A DNA stretch of 64,000 nucleotides from Sindora glabra. Its lineage: Eukaryota > Streptophyta > Magnoliopsida > Fabales > Fabaceae. The stretch is taken from NCBI GenBank assembly GCA_020226215.1, contig CM035234.1, forward strand, positions 14,350,713-14,414,712. Reading direction: 5' to 3'. Shown one piece after another: positions 9,790 through 21,838 of the stretch; the first letter of the stretch is position 1, and the number at the start of each line of letters is the position of its first letter. The notes beneath the pieces are model-generated. The model saw nothing but the letters and a program-made list of their open reading frames with translations. It was not told where the DNA came from and did no database searches. The position numbers and the translations under genes are program-made.

Positions 9790-12572
9790 CGCTAAGTGTC
9801 ATGGCACATTTCGTTACCTGGAAGGACAAGTTGCGCGATTGTGGCCAGACTAACGGCACAACCCACACCTTGAAGGTTCTGATGGACCCTCTATCCAGTC
9901 CATTTCGTTCCTCATATGTGAGGAATAGGGGCGACCACTAAGACATATTTGCGCAGGATCCAGCACAACTGTTGGTCCATTAGAGGTTGGCCAATGCTCC
10001 ATACCGTCTATGGGACGAAACTCATAGTTATAAGCCTGTGCCATTGTTTCCAGTCGAAACATAGGATCAACGAACTGTAAGGGATCCAATGCAACCTTCC
10101 CACATGTTACGAACACATGTTGGCAAGGCCAGTGCTCTACCTGGAATTCGCCACAATCATATGTCTTCTGTGCCAATCATATGTCTTCTGTGCTAGGGTA
10201 ACCTTGCATGTCCGAGCAAACTGCTTTCATATAAGATCATACGGCTCTTCGACCTCAAAAATTGTATCGAGTCGGTCAAAACGTCGGACATGATAGGCAG
10301 ATATCTTTCGGGTGCAATCTTGAATCTTTTTCTGTACATCTTCACTGAACACCTCTTTTGCTTGTAATTGTGCTGTAATAGTTTTTGCTCTGTTCACGAA
10401 GTATGCATTGATTCGATATAGTGTAGCTTTAACTAGCCCAATGATCGGTAAATGTCTGACCCTTTTCAAAATGCTATTGATACACTCCGCCAGATTTGTG
10501 GTCATGTGACCCCATCGTCAGCCTCCATCATCGTAAGCACGACTCCATTGACACCTCGGGATATTATCAATCCACTCCGCAGCTCTAGGTTACAATTGGG
10601 TCAGTTCTTCAAGCTTGCTATCTATAACATGTCGTTCATATTAATAACCTATACCCAAAAATGCTATTAATCAATTAGCAATAGTCAAAACAAAAAGTGT
10701 CAGTTGAGGATGCTATTGTCAGTAATACGCATCGATGTTCGTAAACATCTTCTTCAGCAACGCCATCCTAAAAGTTGAGTTCAGGTTGCTAGCGATATGT
10801 CGAAAACAAAATACATGATAACCATTAAGGGCTTGCCACTCAACGCGTGGGTTTGCAACGGCACGTAATATTCCAGGATGTCTGTCTGAGATCAGGCAAA
10901 TATGTTGTTTGTCTTTAACAACACGCTATCGAACATGGGATAGGAACCAAGCCCATGTATCGTAAGTTTCTCCCTCCACCACAGTAAATGTAAGTGGGAC
11001 GACCTTTTTGTCACCGTCTTGTGATGTCGCCGTTAACAAGACCCCTTTGTACCTTCCATACAAAAAAGTTCCATCCACTTGGACTATGGGCTTTAAGTGG
11101 GAAAACGACTCGATGCATGGTTTAAAAATCCAAAATACTCGACGGAATAATGCAACTGACGCATCTGCAGAACTCGACGGCGGACATTCCTGGGTAACAA
11201 GCTCAAAGTAAGACCCAGGATTGAAGAGACGCACTACTGCTAGCCATCTAGGTAACATCGAGTATGACTTCTCCTAATTCCTAAAAGTAAAAGCAATAGC
11301 TCTCTATTTTCCCTTTCACGCCTTCTTATATGATACCCAATATCCAAATATACCATGGATTCGCTCTATCACCTCTCGGATGGATACACTTGGATTTTCA
11401 GTCACTATAGTCATAATGTACGATGAAATGATATCTGTGTCTAGTTTTGGATGATCTTGGGAAAGAGACGTAGACACACACGTGTGGGGACCATTATATT
11501 TTGTTATTTGCCAGTGATATTCCTTTGGCTTATGGCATGCTCTGACCCTCTCCAATTACAATTATCATCATAATGAGGACACCGATATTCTTCGTACTTA
11601 GATGATGAGTAATGTACGCAAAATGTGTGGTGAGTTCACACTGAGTATATTTTCATTGCGCGATGAAATGTCTTCTGGTTCATATATCGTAAACCCATAT
11701 ATGGCTCTTGGTTATCATTTATATTTATGTCATGCTTGAACTCGGGATAATAATGGCTGGCAGCAGCATCTATATTTAGTTGTGAGAAAAAGGTAGTGAC
11801 CGATTCTATGAGTTGGCCTCCATGCATTGTTGGCAGTGCACTAGCGGTGTCTTCCCTGTCTTCTTCATCACCGTAATCGTCGCCGTCGCCGTCACCCTCA
11901 CCATCAAATCTTTCAAGAATGGGGTCACATGCACCTTTATCTTCGAAGTCGTCCATTATGTCCTCAGTTTCCTCTCGGGATGAGGGGGAGTGAGAAGGTC
12001 CAAAGTGTTGCTAAGAGAAACATGACTGTGGAGTGTAATTATCAACAGGGATGTGAAACTGCTGACCATAGTCAATCTGTACATTCATTGGTTCTACGCT
12101 GCTCATACACGGGTTGTAACACGAGGGTCCCCCAGTAGCGTCATTACGTTGACTTGTGGAAGGTAGTAGATATGGGGCACTTGATCCAACTGGATGACTT
12201 GCAACGTTCAAATCAAATCCCACTGGTCCAATAAGTGCATACACCTCTGGACATGATAATTGAGTAGGAAACATCGCATTCACTTCTCACATCCGCTGAA
12301 TGTCCTCATCGTCTGCTAACTCACATGCTTTATACCGTGTCGGATTTAGCGAGAGAGGATGTCTATATATCAACTCGGTTACAACTTAGTTTTTATTGAG
12401 ATGCAGCTTTCGCCTAACTATACTCTTCAGAGCATCAAGGGTTATGTCTGAACTGATTGAAATTACTTTGACCCTAGAGCACCTAAAGCTATCGCCTTCA
12501 TCCGATTCATAAATTTCTCCATTCCCGTAAATACATATATTTGATGCCTAGAACTCATTCTGATTTGAACTG
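9790..12572 (-). pseudogene. MuDR-type MULE transposase, decayed
   Basis: Reading from 12572 downward, the frame shows an N-terminal MuDR DNA-binding region (FRCSRVKVISISSD, then SIVRRKLHL), an acidic linker (GEGDGDGDDYGDEED), and the MULE region (WQITKYNGPHTC). The DDE catalytic core follows with VDGTFLYGRYKGVLLTATSQ (first Asp) and ICLISDRHPGIL (second Asp). Next are HMTTNLAECINSILKRVRHL, a SWIM finger (YDCGEFQVEHWPCQHVFVTC, in which the first expected Cys is Tyr) and a terminal CCHC knuckle (CGLCR-SGHNRATC). Stops include 12388, 12286, 12013, 11638, 11318, 10928, 10229 and 9852. One frameshift lies near 11545; another is explained by a 20-bp duplication at 10154-10193. A short intron around 10734-10625 is possible. 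Normal length would be about 900 residues. It cannot make active transposase. Confidence 0.9.
10154..10193 (+). repeat. Perfect 20-bp tandem duplication inside the transposase
   Basis: The block caatcatatgtcttctgtgc occurs twice in a row (10154-10173 and 10174-10193). Twenty bases shift the frame by two, which matches exactly the frame difference between the transposase blocks on either side. One event therefore explains this frameshift. Confidence 0.9.
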
Positions 12573-12599
12573 TAGTCCGGATCAAGGGTCATCCCCGAA

Positions 12600-13559
12600 A
12601 GAAAATTTTCAATAATTGTTGTAATATGTATCATAATTATAGAGATAATTTTATAATACTATTACTACATAATTACTCGTAACTTTATAATCACTGTTAA
12701 TAATGATTAACCTCTTGCAATGCTACATTCAAACACATATGTAAATTTTTTTACTTAGAGAACCTTTGACTTTCGTAAGTTTTTTATGTAGTAGAAAAAG
12801 CACCCCTTTAATTGTTTTAGGAAGAGATAAAATAAGCCTAAACCCTATATATATAATTATATTTGTTTAGTTTGTAGGGTTGTTAATTTGTACAATCAAA
12901 TTATTAAATGTTTGTATTTTCTCAAACCCTATGTTCACTTCATATTTTGTGTTTGTCATAATATGATTTTGTGGGGTTGTGATTGTCATAACATGAGTTG
13001 ATTCTCACTTAATAGTACTATTAACACTTACCCAACAATACATCTGAGCAAGAAAAATTGTTCAAAAAATTAAAATATTTAAAAATTATATATTTCTACT
13101 TTTAAATTTATAAGAAAAGATGAAAAATTATGATATTTATTGGAACTATATTTTTATTCTAAAGACTTTATGATATTTACTAATTTTTATAACACTAATT
13201 ATGGTTTACACAACATTAAATATGTAAAAAAATTAAGTAAAATGCAGATAAAATTAAATTAAATATAAAAATTATAATACATAAAAAAGAGGACCCTAAA
13301 CCCTAAATTATAATGGCTAAATTTAAGTATAAACTAATTACAATTTTTTTATTTAATGACATGATAAGTAAATATTATTCTTTTTTAAATCAAAGTCTGT
13401 TACATACAAGCTTGCTAAGCTGAATTTTTTTTTGACAAAAAAATTTAAGCTTAAATTAATCTTCAAAATAAAAAATTCAATTATCTTTAAATACATTGAT
13501 AACATAGAAATTAGTCTTTTTTTAAGAAACTCTTAGAGTTAAAAAATTTTCCTAAAAAA
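12600..13559. other. AT-rich upstream region of the MULE transposase
   Basis: No coding region is visible. The stretch at 12910-13020 (ctcaaaccctatgttca) resembles 4270-4350 in the left arm, so both halves of the element share non-coding sequence. The transposase promoter presumably lies here, but I see no convincing core motif. Confidence 0.5.
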
Positions 13560-14700
13560 ATTTGATAAGCTAAAATATATATTTCTTCAAAAAATCCTAA
13601 ACCCTAAGAATTATTTTTCTTATAAAGTAGACTTTTTTAAATAAATATTTCTTTCAAAAAAAGGGTCTAATAAGCTAAATAATTTTTTTTTAAAAATTAC
13701 TTTTAAATATACTGATAAGCTAAAATAACTTTTTTCCACAAAAGTCTGATTAGTTAAAATCATTTTTCTATGAAATTAAATTTCTTTAAAAAATAAATTT
13801 CTTCAAATCAAAAGGTTGAAGGGTTAGAATTAAATTTCTTACATAAAAAAATTATTTTTAGACACGCTGATACCCTAATGTATATTTTTTTCAAAATCAT
13901 CTGATTAATTAAAATTACTCTTGCAAAAGAAATAGATTTTTTTAAAAATAATATTTCTTTAAGTAAAAGGGTTGCTAAGTTAAAATTAAATTTTTATAAA
14001 AATTCTATTAGTTAAAAACATACTGATAACCTAAAATCATTTTTTTCTAAAAAATAAAAAAAGTGTGATGAATTAAAATTATTTTCTACAGGAATAGATT
14101 TTAGGGGTTCGGGGTTAGGATTTTATAATTTATGGTTTGAGATTTTGGGGGTTTCAGGGCTTATGATTTAGTATTCATGGATTTAGGGTTTATCTTATTA
14201 GGTTTTAGGGTTGGTAAGCTAAAAATGTTTTTCCAAACAAAAGATATACTTCTTTAAACATACTGATAAATTAAAATATGTTTGTTTCACCAAAATCTAA
14301 TGAGTTAAAAAATTTTAATATTTTAAACAAAATTATAAACAAAAAGGTTGACAAGCAAAAATTTAATTTCTTTCAAAATATATTATTTTTAAACATAATG
14401 ATAATCCAAAATACATTTTTTTCAAATAAGTCTGACGAATTAAAACTATTTTTCTTAAGAAATAGTTTTTTCCTTATAAAAATTTTAAATAAATTTTATT
14501 TTCTTTAAACATATTGATAAGCTAATATATATCTATTTCAAAGTAGTCTGATAAGTTAAGATTATTTTTCTACAAAATTATATTTTTTAACAAAAAATAA
14601 AAAATGACAAAGTTATGCTCAAATTAAAATGTTTAAGAAAATTTACTACTTTTAAAAATACTGATAACCTAAAAAAATTTTTTATAAAAAAAATTCTTTG
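13560..14700 (+). repeat. Degenerate tandem array in the MULE right arm
   Basis: The phrase actgataa followed by c-taaaat-attttttc and then agtctgat-agttaaaatt recurs near 13715, 13862, 14020, 14262, 14396, 14511 and 14655. Spacing is roughly 115-240 bp. A single similar unit sits at about 4405-4560 in the left arm. Units are highly diverged and have no coding capacity. Between 14100 and 14215, and at 13295 and 13595, telomere-like phrases (tttaggg/ccctaaa) occur. Confidence 0.65.
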
Positions 14701-15399
14701 GATTAGATTTAATTTTCTAGAAAAAAAGATTTTAGGAATTGGGGTTGGGGTTTAAAGATTTTATGAAGTAAATTATGATTTAAGGTCTGAAACAAAAATT
14801 AAAAATGACAAAATATAACACTTTACCCTTGTTTAATATTTTTTAATAATATTTTATTATTGATGAATCTTGTTATATTTTTCTCACATTTGTAAAAGTT
14901 TCGATTTTTATTTCCCTATTTCAATAGTGCCCAACCAACAAGCATAGAAATTAAAATTTAATGATTTGTGTAAAATCTAGTCAGGTTATAGATATATTGT
15001 TGCACTCGGATAAAAAAAATAAAAAAAATAACTAACATAAGCTCATTAAAATAATATACACAAGCAAAGAGGAATATTAAAACAATATAAATTATCTTAG
15101 CATACAATATACATGATTAAATATACAAATAATTTATTTACAATGCTCAATATTAATGTCAATTATAATGAGTAAATTATTCTAAATAATATAATATTAA
15201 ATATTTACTACAATTTTACATGATTTAAAAGTCCTAAGTACTACTTAAAATAATAACTTTCTAAAGAAAATCTTACTTGCAAACCGAACTCTTCAAATTG
15301 CTGTTGAACTTTTTTCTGATGGAGAGAAATCAAATTTGAGAAGGAAGTTTGAGAAATCAGTTTCAGGGTTGCGAAGTGTTAGCCGGATGGGGATTTATA

Positions 15400-15830
15400 G
15401 ACAAAATTCACATGCACACAGTATTACCATGTGGTAGCATCCGGACGTGCCACGTCGCAGCTTCTGGACGCGCAAGGAGGGCCGAGCTTGACACGTGACG
15501 TGATGGAGGGCGACTCGGGTCACGGACTCTACCCGTCTGTGATCAGACTAATCACGGCATCTGACCCACCATGATCAGACTAATTACGGGCTCAGGCCCA
15601 ACGTGATCAGGTCTGATCACAGACGGACAGAGTCCGTGATCCGTATGATTCGTAGGGGAACTGCCACGTGTTCAGTGGGTTCCACTCGACGCCCTAAATG
15701 CATTTGCCTTCCGCCACGTGTCATTCTTGGTTGATAGTGGGATCCACTCGCTCCCCAAAATACACGCACCTTCTGCCACGTATCCCTGTCGGCTGGTACG
15801 GTAGTCTCCCCGCCCACGTCATCCATTCAC
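15400..15830. other. GC-rich subterminal region with TGATCA-type repeats
   Basis: The palindrome core tgatca, often as gtgatcag, occurs at about 15540, 15570, 15602 and 15613, with related forms at 15551 and 15638. The same core appears in the left arms near 3544, 3567, 5131 and 5355. Repeats of ccacgtg(t) follow at 15665-15780. An open minus-strand frame at 15617-15826 has no recognisable domain. Subterminal motifs could bind transposase, but that is inference. Confidence 0.5.
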
Positions 15831-15831
15831 C

Positions 15832-15914
15832 TTTAAGCATTCCAGTAAATAATTTTTATTACGCAGGATTTTGATAAATTTTTTTTTCACATGCAGTATT
15901 TAGTTAATTGTGCC
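15832..15914 (-). repeat. Right outer terminal inverted repeat of the MULE
   Basis: Reverse complement of the left arm. On the plus strand it runs from tttaagcattccag to taattgtgcc. Beyond it inward the sequence becomes GC-rich (15400-15830) and no longer matches the left side. Confidence 0.8.
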
Positions 15915-15924
15915 AACATTTCGC
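15915..15924 (+). repeat. Right target-site duplication of the MULE
   Basis: This is identical to 3432-3441 (aacatttcgc). It directly follows the TIR end TAATTGTGCC. Confidence 0.85.
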
Positions 15925-17680
15925 GGTAAGAAGGGGGGACAACGACCGCAAGACCAGTCAGCCAATAATTGCGCACGTGTTATGTAATTAAGTTTGCGTG
16001 GGCAGCCAGCACTAAATTCAGTGTCATTTTAGGACCCAGTGCTTTGAAGAATGCGCTGATGAGACAGCATGAGGATAACCATATTTTCCCTCTTAACTTT
16101 TCTTGCTTGCCGAACCGAGATTCTGAAAGAAAAAATATGAAATAAAAAAAATGGAAGTAAACCTAATATTTAAATTATAATTTACAAAAATATAATTATT
16201 AATTTATAAAATTTATAATTAACATTATTAATTTTTCATCTTTTTATTGTAATTATTTATTTATTTCTTAATATGTAATATTGAAGTAAATGATAAAATC
16301 AAAGGATATAATTTAAGAAAGTAAAGGTTTAAATTTAATTTACTATTAATATAAATTAATTTTATACTATATTATTTATTCATTTATTATCATATTAATA
16401 AAAATCTATTAAGACTATTTTACTATTATTAAAATTTCTTAAATACTATTATTTTTTAAATAACATATATTCTTCTTATTTATTGGTAATATAAAATATT
16501 TTATATTATTGATAGTATAAAATATTTATACTAACAATAAATTAAATTTAAACTAAAAAATATATTTAGCATTATCAATTTGAGGTTTAACAATTTATTT
16601 CAATATATTTCATTTATTTTAGTATTGGAAGTAAATAGATGGACAAATAATTATTAAAAATAAGATACTAATAATATTAATTATAAAATTTGAGAAATAT
16701 AATAATTACCTGCTTTATAAATAAAAAATTAATTATTGTTAGGTAAAATTTCTTATGTGTTTGCCATAAGATTTTTTATACGGACTTCGCAATATATATT
16801 TATTGCTTTATTATAATTATAATGATTAATAGTTAACTTAGTAATTTATACTTATGTCATTAAAAGCACCTTTTTACGGTCTTAAGTTGCTACCGTAAAA
16901 ATACGAAAATAAAATGGGATGAGCATACTGCTAAAAAGATTAAAATTTTAGTTTTACTTATAAAGAACTTCCAAGGAAATTGTGTGAATTCATGAAAAAA
17001 TTATAATCTTTTATATAAAATTAATAACTTTTTTTGGGTGAATAAAGTCTATAATTTGTTGATAAAATCATGCGAATTTTCAGTATATGAGATGCAAGTT
17101 TATCATAAACTTTTATAATTTTATATAAAAATTTTCAATATAAATAATTATACTTGCAATACAAAAATATTTAAGCACTTTGTAAAAAAAAGTTAAATTT
17201 ATAAAATTTTATAAAAATACTTGCACAAATCACACCATCCTCCCTTTAGTTTGTAAAGGGAATTATTGACGAGTTGCATTTAATTTAAAAAGAAAAGGCA
17301 AAAAAAAAAACTTATCACCTTTACAAAAGGAGGAATCTCTTATTCATACGTGAATAAATCCTTCGAAAGCCTTTCCTTTTCATGATCACCGATCTACCGT
17401 GCGGAATATTAAATATAATGGCATCAAATTTTCGAAGAAATTTCAATGAATTTCTTAAAATTAAGCAGTTGAAAATGAACTTGATTCAACCAGTTCAGTT
17501 CACATATAAATAAAATTATTATACAAAATTTAAATATTTGAATAAAAATAAATTTTATTTTATATTTCTTTTAATATATTTTTCTTATATGTCATTAAGA
17601 AATTTTAAATAGCTTTATATTTATTTAAAATAATTTTTTTCCAACTGATGTAAAAATAATTTTATTTAAATTTATGGTAG
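15925..17680. other. AT-rich intergenic spacer
   Basis: I find no gene or recognisable element. Around 16020-16110 composition is more balanced without a coding signature. The rest is A/T runs and short imperfect repeats. Confidence 0.5.
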
Positions 17681-17681
17681 C

Positions 17682-17702
17682 AATATATATATATATATAT
17701 AT
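17682..17702. repeat. Short (TA)n microsatellite
   Basis: About ten uninterrupted at dinucleotides end just before the more GC-rich, protein-like segment that starts near 17715. Confidence 0.9.
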
Positions 17703-17716
17703 GGAAAAAAAACTGA

Positions 17717-18028
17717 TTGTGGCGGCTAATTCCCCAACTCAGATATGAAGAAGACATTCTACGCGTTTTTACACGGGAACTGTCAAGAAACCAAAGTGAT
17801 TTGGTTGAGACTATCGGACGGGAATGGTTTCAAATTTATCTGTCTGAGCAGATGGGAAAAACGGACGATTAAAAGTGGGATTGGTGTAGGGCTTGCACTT
17901 CCTTTAAACGCTGTGTACCTTTGAGGACAAGGACAACCTTGCATGACTTTCTCAATAATTTGCTCGAACCGCTAGTTGATTGGATGTTTCCTAATGCATC
18001 ATGTGTTCTTCCAAATTTAATTACTTAA
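17717..18028 (+). pseudogene. Protein-like fragment of unknown family
   Basis: One plus-strand frame reads like protein: LIPQLRYEEDILRVFTREL, then VETIGREWFQIYLSEQMGKT, a TAA at 17869, and further in the same frame TTLHDFLNNLLEPLVDWMFP. I do not recognise the family. An overlapping frame gives a 58-codon ATG-started peptide at 17744-17920 that is less convincing. Because nearby VHA-H and Agenet fragments are captured exons, this may be a third captured piece. Confidence 0.3.
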
Positions 18029-20504
18029 CCTACATATACCTTATACTAGACATGTTTATTTGGATGGCTTTTATTAGACACTGAATAATGTTGTCTTTGT
18101 TTTGTTTTAAAATTGGAAAGTTGCTGAAAACAACTCTCCTTATTTGCATCTATCATCATTTTAGGCATCAAAAGGTACTGCACCGCAATGTGATTTTTCC
18201 CTTTTTCCTACTTCTTTGTGGCTTGCCACACTAATATGCATGGATATTAATTAGACTTCCTATTCGTCAGGTTATGTATTTAGCCTGTAGGTTCACATCA
18301 CAAATCCTTCAAGCAGCCTCGTTCATTCAGATGCTGACTGAATGTTAGGATCCCAAAAATTCTCTCTCCTCTCCTTATTTTGTTTTAATTGTTGAGACAC
18401 TAACAGTCGCTGTGTCAGAATTTCCCGTGTTTCTATTTTAATTCACTAGGATTTTAATGCTAATTGCAATTGGACTTCAAGAATATTTCCAACATTTCCA
18501 TTTATGTTTTTCTCTTCACATTAACGAATAGAACGTTATGATTGACCCAATAAGAATTGATTTGTATATTTCAGCCTTGGCATTTGATCTTGTTCCTTTA
18601 GAGTTTTTCACTAAACGTGTTTTAAACTCTAATTTCATTGAGTGATAAATCTAGACATGTAAAACGAGTAAAGTGAGCTTATATTGGCGTAACCCACACA
18701 GACTTTTGTTCACTCAAATTTGCCCACATAAGTTCATATGTAAAAATAAACAGTTTAAAAATATTATCCATACTCCTTGCATGTGGTGTGAATATATCTT
18801 CGGACGGCTTGCATATTTTTATATTTTTGTTAATTATTTTATTTCATAATTTATAAATTATATTTTAATATTTTAATTTTTATTTAATTACTTGGATAAG
18901 AAATTTTGGATTGAAATATAGATATTAAGTTAGATTTATTAAGAAGTAATTAGGTTAAATTTTTTTTATAGGTTGGCCTAAATACGAGGAGAAAAAATAA
19001 TTAAAAAAATACTTTTTGCTTGAAGTCAAGCTTGCAACCGTATAGACTTGCCTGTAGCTCTCATTAAATGCGGATTTCATACTGAAATGCCTACACCACT
19101 CCATGATCAAATGCAAAGAAGCTTAGTGCTGTTCATGACAAGGCATCAGATGGAGCAAGATACATTTGCTAGAGAGGTTTCATGGGAGAGCCAGATGAAA
19201 TGAGACCTGGACGACGAGAATTTCATGAATTTCCATACTCTTGCTTGTGCGGGAAACCAGTCGTGGATCAAGAACCAAGCAAAGATGGCTATCATTCCAC
19301 TTTACATAATATAAACCTGACCGTAAAGGCTAAATCCGTAATGAATAGAAGAACATAGACAATACTTGATATAAAGGAGTGATTTCTGGACTTTGAAGAG
19401 ACACCGGATGGACTACGTGTGTACAATACCTCATGATATTCCTGTCAAACAAAGCGAACTTGTAATGCACCCAATTTCAAATCTGTACTGGAAGTCACTA
19501 TGTCTCCAATTGTTCAACTGGGTCACTTGCTCGAAAGGGCCGATTTACTGAAATCCACTATTTAATTTGTTGGGGAATGGCTTCACTTACATCCATGTAT
19601 AGTATAGTAGACATTAGGCGGTGCAAATTCAAATGTTAATAGTTGCGTCTAATGTAGATGTGCATTAGCTATCCAACTTGGAATTATTTGCCACTGTAAA
19701 GACAAAGCTTCTGGCATTTTTTCCTTTTTCATGAGATCATCTATTGTTACACAAGAGGCTGTAGCAAGAATCGTGTACAGTCTTCCTTTGTGTGGTCGTT
19801 TGTGATTCATTTACAACTTATATAGATGAATCGGGCTAGAAATAAAACCAATTACAAAAATCATGTTCTAGTTAGTATCGCAGATAAAATAAATGACTAC
19901 AGAAAAAAAAAAAGTAGTAATTTTTAAGTTAACTGTAGGAGTCTAAAATGAGATCCCACATGAAATACTGCTAAGGGAGCAAGAAGTTGATATCTGCGTT
20001 GGTGGGGAGTCACATTACCATTTGATCAGAATAAAATCCTCTACAAACTAGACTACACGGGGAGAGTTCATATGCAGCCTAAAGTGACGTACGACCAAGG
20101 GAGATTTAAATTGTATTAAACAAGTCTAAAATCAATATTAACATCTCACCAAAGGAAGCAAGAATTTCCAGTCCTAGGTTTCTCCCATCATAAATATACA
20201 AATCCACGGTCTCTGTACAGGTCGTTGTAACCATTGGCTTACTAACTGAACTGCATCTATAGCAACAAATCCATTCAACCCTTTGTTATTCCCTGCTAAC
20301 AGTCAATCAAGTAAATTAGAATGTGAAAGGGCTTCACCCGCACAGCAAATCACTGATAAAGTTTTTAGATACGGATTCTCACCCCTCTTGCATCTAAAGC
20401 AGGACTACCCAGTTCGGGTTATTTTTCATGTGGAGTATCACCCTGAAGGACCAAATATACAACTCAGCAAAGACAAGCATGAAATTGAGCATTAGAAGAG
20501 GTTG
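18029..20504. other. Unassigned moderately GC sequence
   Basis: Composition at 19050-19560 and 20000-20500 is closer to genic sequence than the flanks. No frame is open for long or matches a family I know. A plus-strand open frame at 20283-20495 overlaps the tail of the Agenet fragment and is not supported. Confidence 0.4.
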
Positions 20505-21355
20505 TAAGGAATGTATATTGTGGTCAGAATTGTCACCCACTCCGCTCTTGCAATACTCAATCCATTTCCCATCCTTCCAAACGAGAGATGGATGAATTCG
20601 CCATGCCTTTAGAATGGATATTTCTCTATAAGCCACAGAAAGAGAGTAAGATTATGTATCTTTCATAAAGCAAATTTTCTACATTATAATCAACGCCAAT
20701 TGAGATGATTCATTACCTGGAAAGTGGACAGTTAATGTTTCATCTTTTTTGTTCTTCTCTGTGACAACTCCTTCCGAAAACTGAAAAGCAAAATAGATAT
20801 ATGTGAGATGAATGACAGCAACGAAGTGTAAAGTTACAGAACATAGAACATATTGATGAAAGTTATTTTAATATAGTCTCAAACCATACCATTATGAGAT
20901 ATTTGCATTGTAAATATAAATGATGCTGAAAAACCAAACAGTATGAAACATCACTACTGGATCTGACATCCTTTAAAAAAACGAAAAAAATTTCATCACA
21001 AGGAAATAAAGAGTGCACAAGAAAAGGAGAATAAGACATCCTCCTTCAACAGAGAAAATAAGGATGGAATACAAAATTCATTCCTAATTTAGAAATTACT
21101 TGAATACTTTGTCATATCTGCATCAAGACTAAATATTACTTTGTTGCATAAGATTGAAAACCCTGCACAATACCTTTATTATTACCATGCATCAACTCTA
21201 TCACCAATAGACCAGGCATAATCCCCTATAGAAGCTCTACATCTCTTCCTTGTTCCTTCATGACGCAACCCCCTAAAGGGACAAGCTATGTGTATTATGG
21301 GTGGCCTGTCCATTTCATCTTCGAGTGCAACTCATTCCTTTAAGGGCTTGAGCCC
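20505..21355 (-). pseudogene. Agenet-domain protein fragment (G2484-1-like), exons with introns
   Basis: Three minus-strand pieces match plant Agenet proteins. Piece one (about 21355-21186) includes KEWVALE with Trp changed to stop, then EGTRKRCRASIGDYAWSIGD and RVDAW. Piece two (about 20780-20717) reads EGVVTEKNKKDETLTVHFP. Piece three (about 20629-20505) reads AWRIHPSLVWKDGKWIEY. Donor sites GTAATA (21185) and GTAATG (20716) are retained. Agenet proteins are Tudor-like and thought to bind methylated histone tails. Only the central part is present, with a nonsense codon and doubtful splicing, so this is a captured or duplicated fragment. It lies immediately downstream of the VHA-H fragment in the same orientation. 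Confidence 0.75.
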
Positions 21356-21838
21356 AGGAAACAGTGAATACTTTGTAAGTGATAAAACACATACCTCAGT
21401 ACACAATTCTTCTTAATCTTGATGCAAGATTACTAGTAATAAAAGTACTCAAAATTTATATTAAACAAGGAAAACAAGTGTAATATCATATAGAAGAATT
21501 AAAGAGTTAAGTAAATGGTTTGTACCATGTTTCGCTACCTTAAAAACTTGTATTTGGAGGGCCTAAATGTACATTTGGTCAGCAGCTTCAGAGAGGAGCA
21601 TCCAAACAAACATATTATAGGATCTGTCCTAAAAACAGTACAGATCATTACATTCTTTATCTGTTAGACTGATAAGTCTCTCTTCTTCTACTACCGACAG
21701 ATATTTTAACAGGATCAGCTTTGAAGTAGCTACCTATTAAATTATGATTTGTCATCTAAAATGCATATGATTTCCATTTGTGCATCAAGCAGACTTTCAA
21801 TAGGAAAAGGATAAAGCAGGTCCTTCTAATTTTCTCAC

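Larger units (their letters stand above)
3442..15914 (-). mobile_element. Composite Mutator-like element (MULE) carrying transposase and PMD genes
   Basis: The element spans 12,473 bp. It begins GGCACAATTA and ends TAATTGTGCC, and the terminal inverted repeats (TIRs) extend about 85 bp. A perfect 10-bp direct repeat (aacatttcgc) abuts both ends, within the 8-11 bp range usual for MULEs. Inside, on the minus strand, are a MuDR-type transposase pseudogene (about 12570-9790) and a plant mobile domain gene (9508-7874). The left terminal region is duplicated (3449-4278 and 5276-6212) with internal TIR copies near 5195-5300. The right half carries a degenerate repeat array (13560-14700). Many nonsense codons show the copy is no longer autonomous. 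Superfamily assignment rests on transposase motifs plus termini and is secure; the composite history is inference. Confidence 0.88.

Noticed and set aside
13290..14215. Interstitial telomere
   Set aside because: The ttaggg/ccctaaa phrases are scattered and imperfect, not a continuous array; they belong to the MULE-arm repeats.
15617..15826. Minus-strand 69-codon frame in the MULE right arm
   Set aside because: It results from GC-rich subterminal repeats; no domain or splice context.
19081..19202. Short ATG-started plus-strand frame (about 39 codons)
   Set aside because: No recognisable motif or splice continuation; length is within chance expectation.
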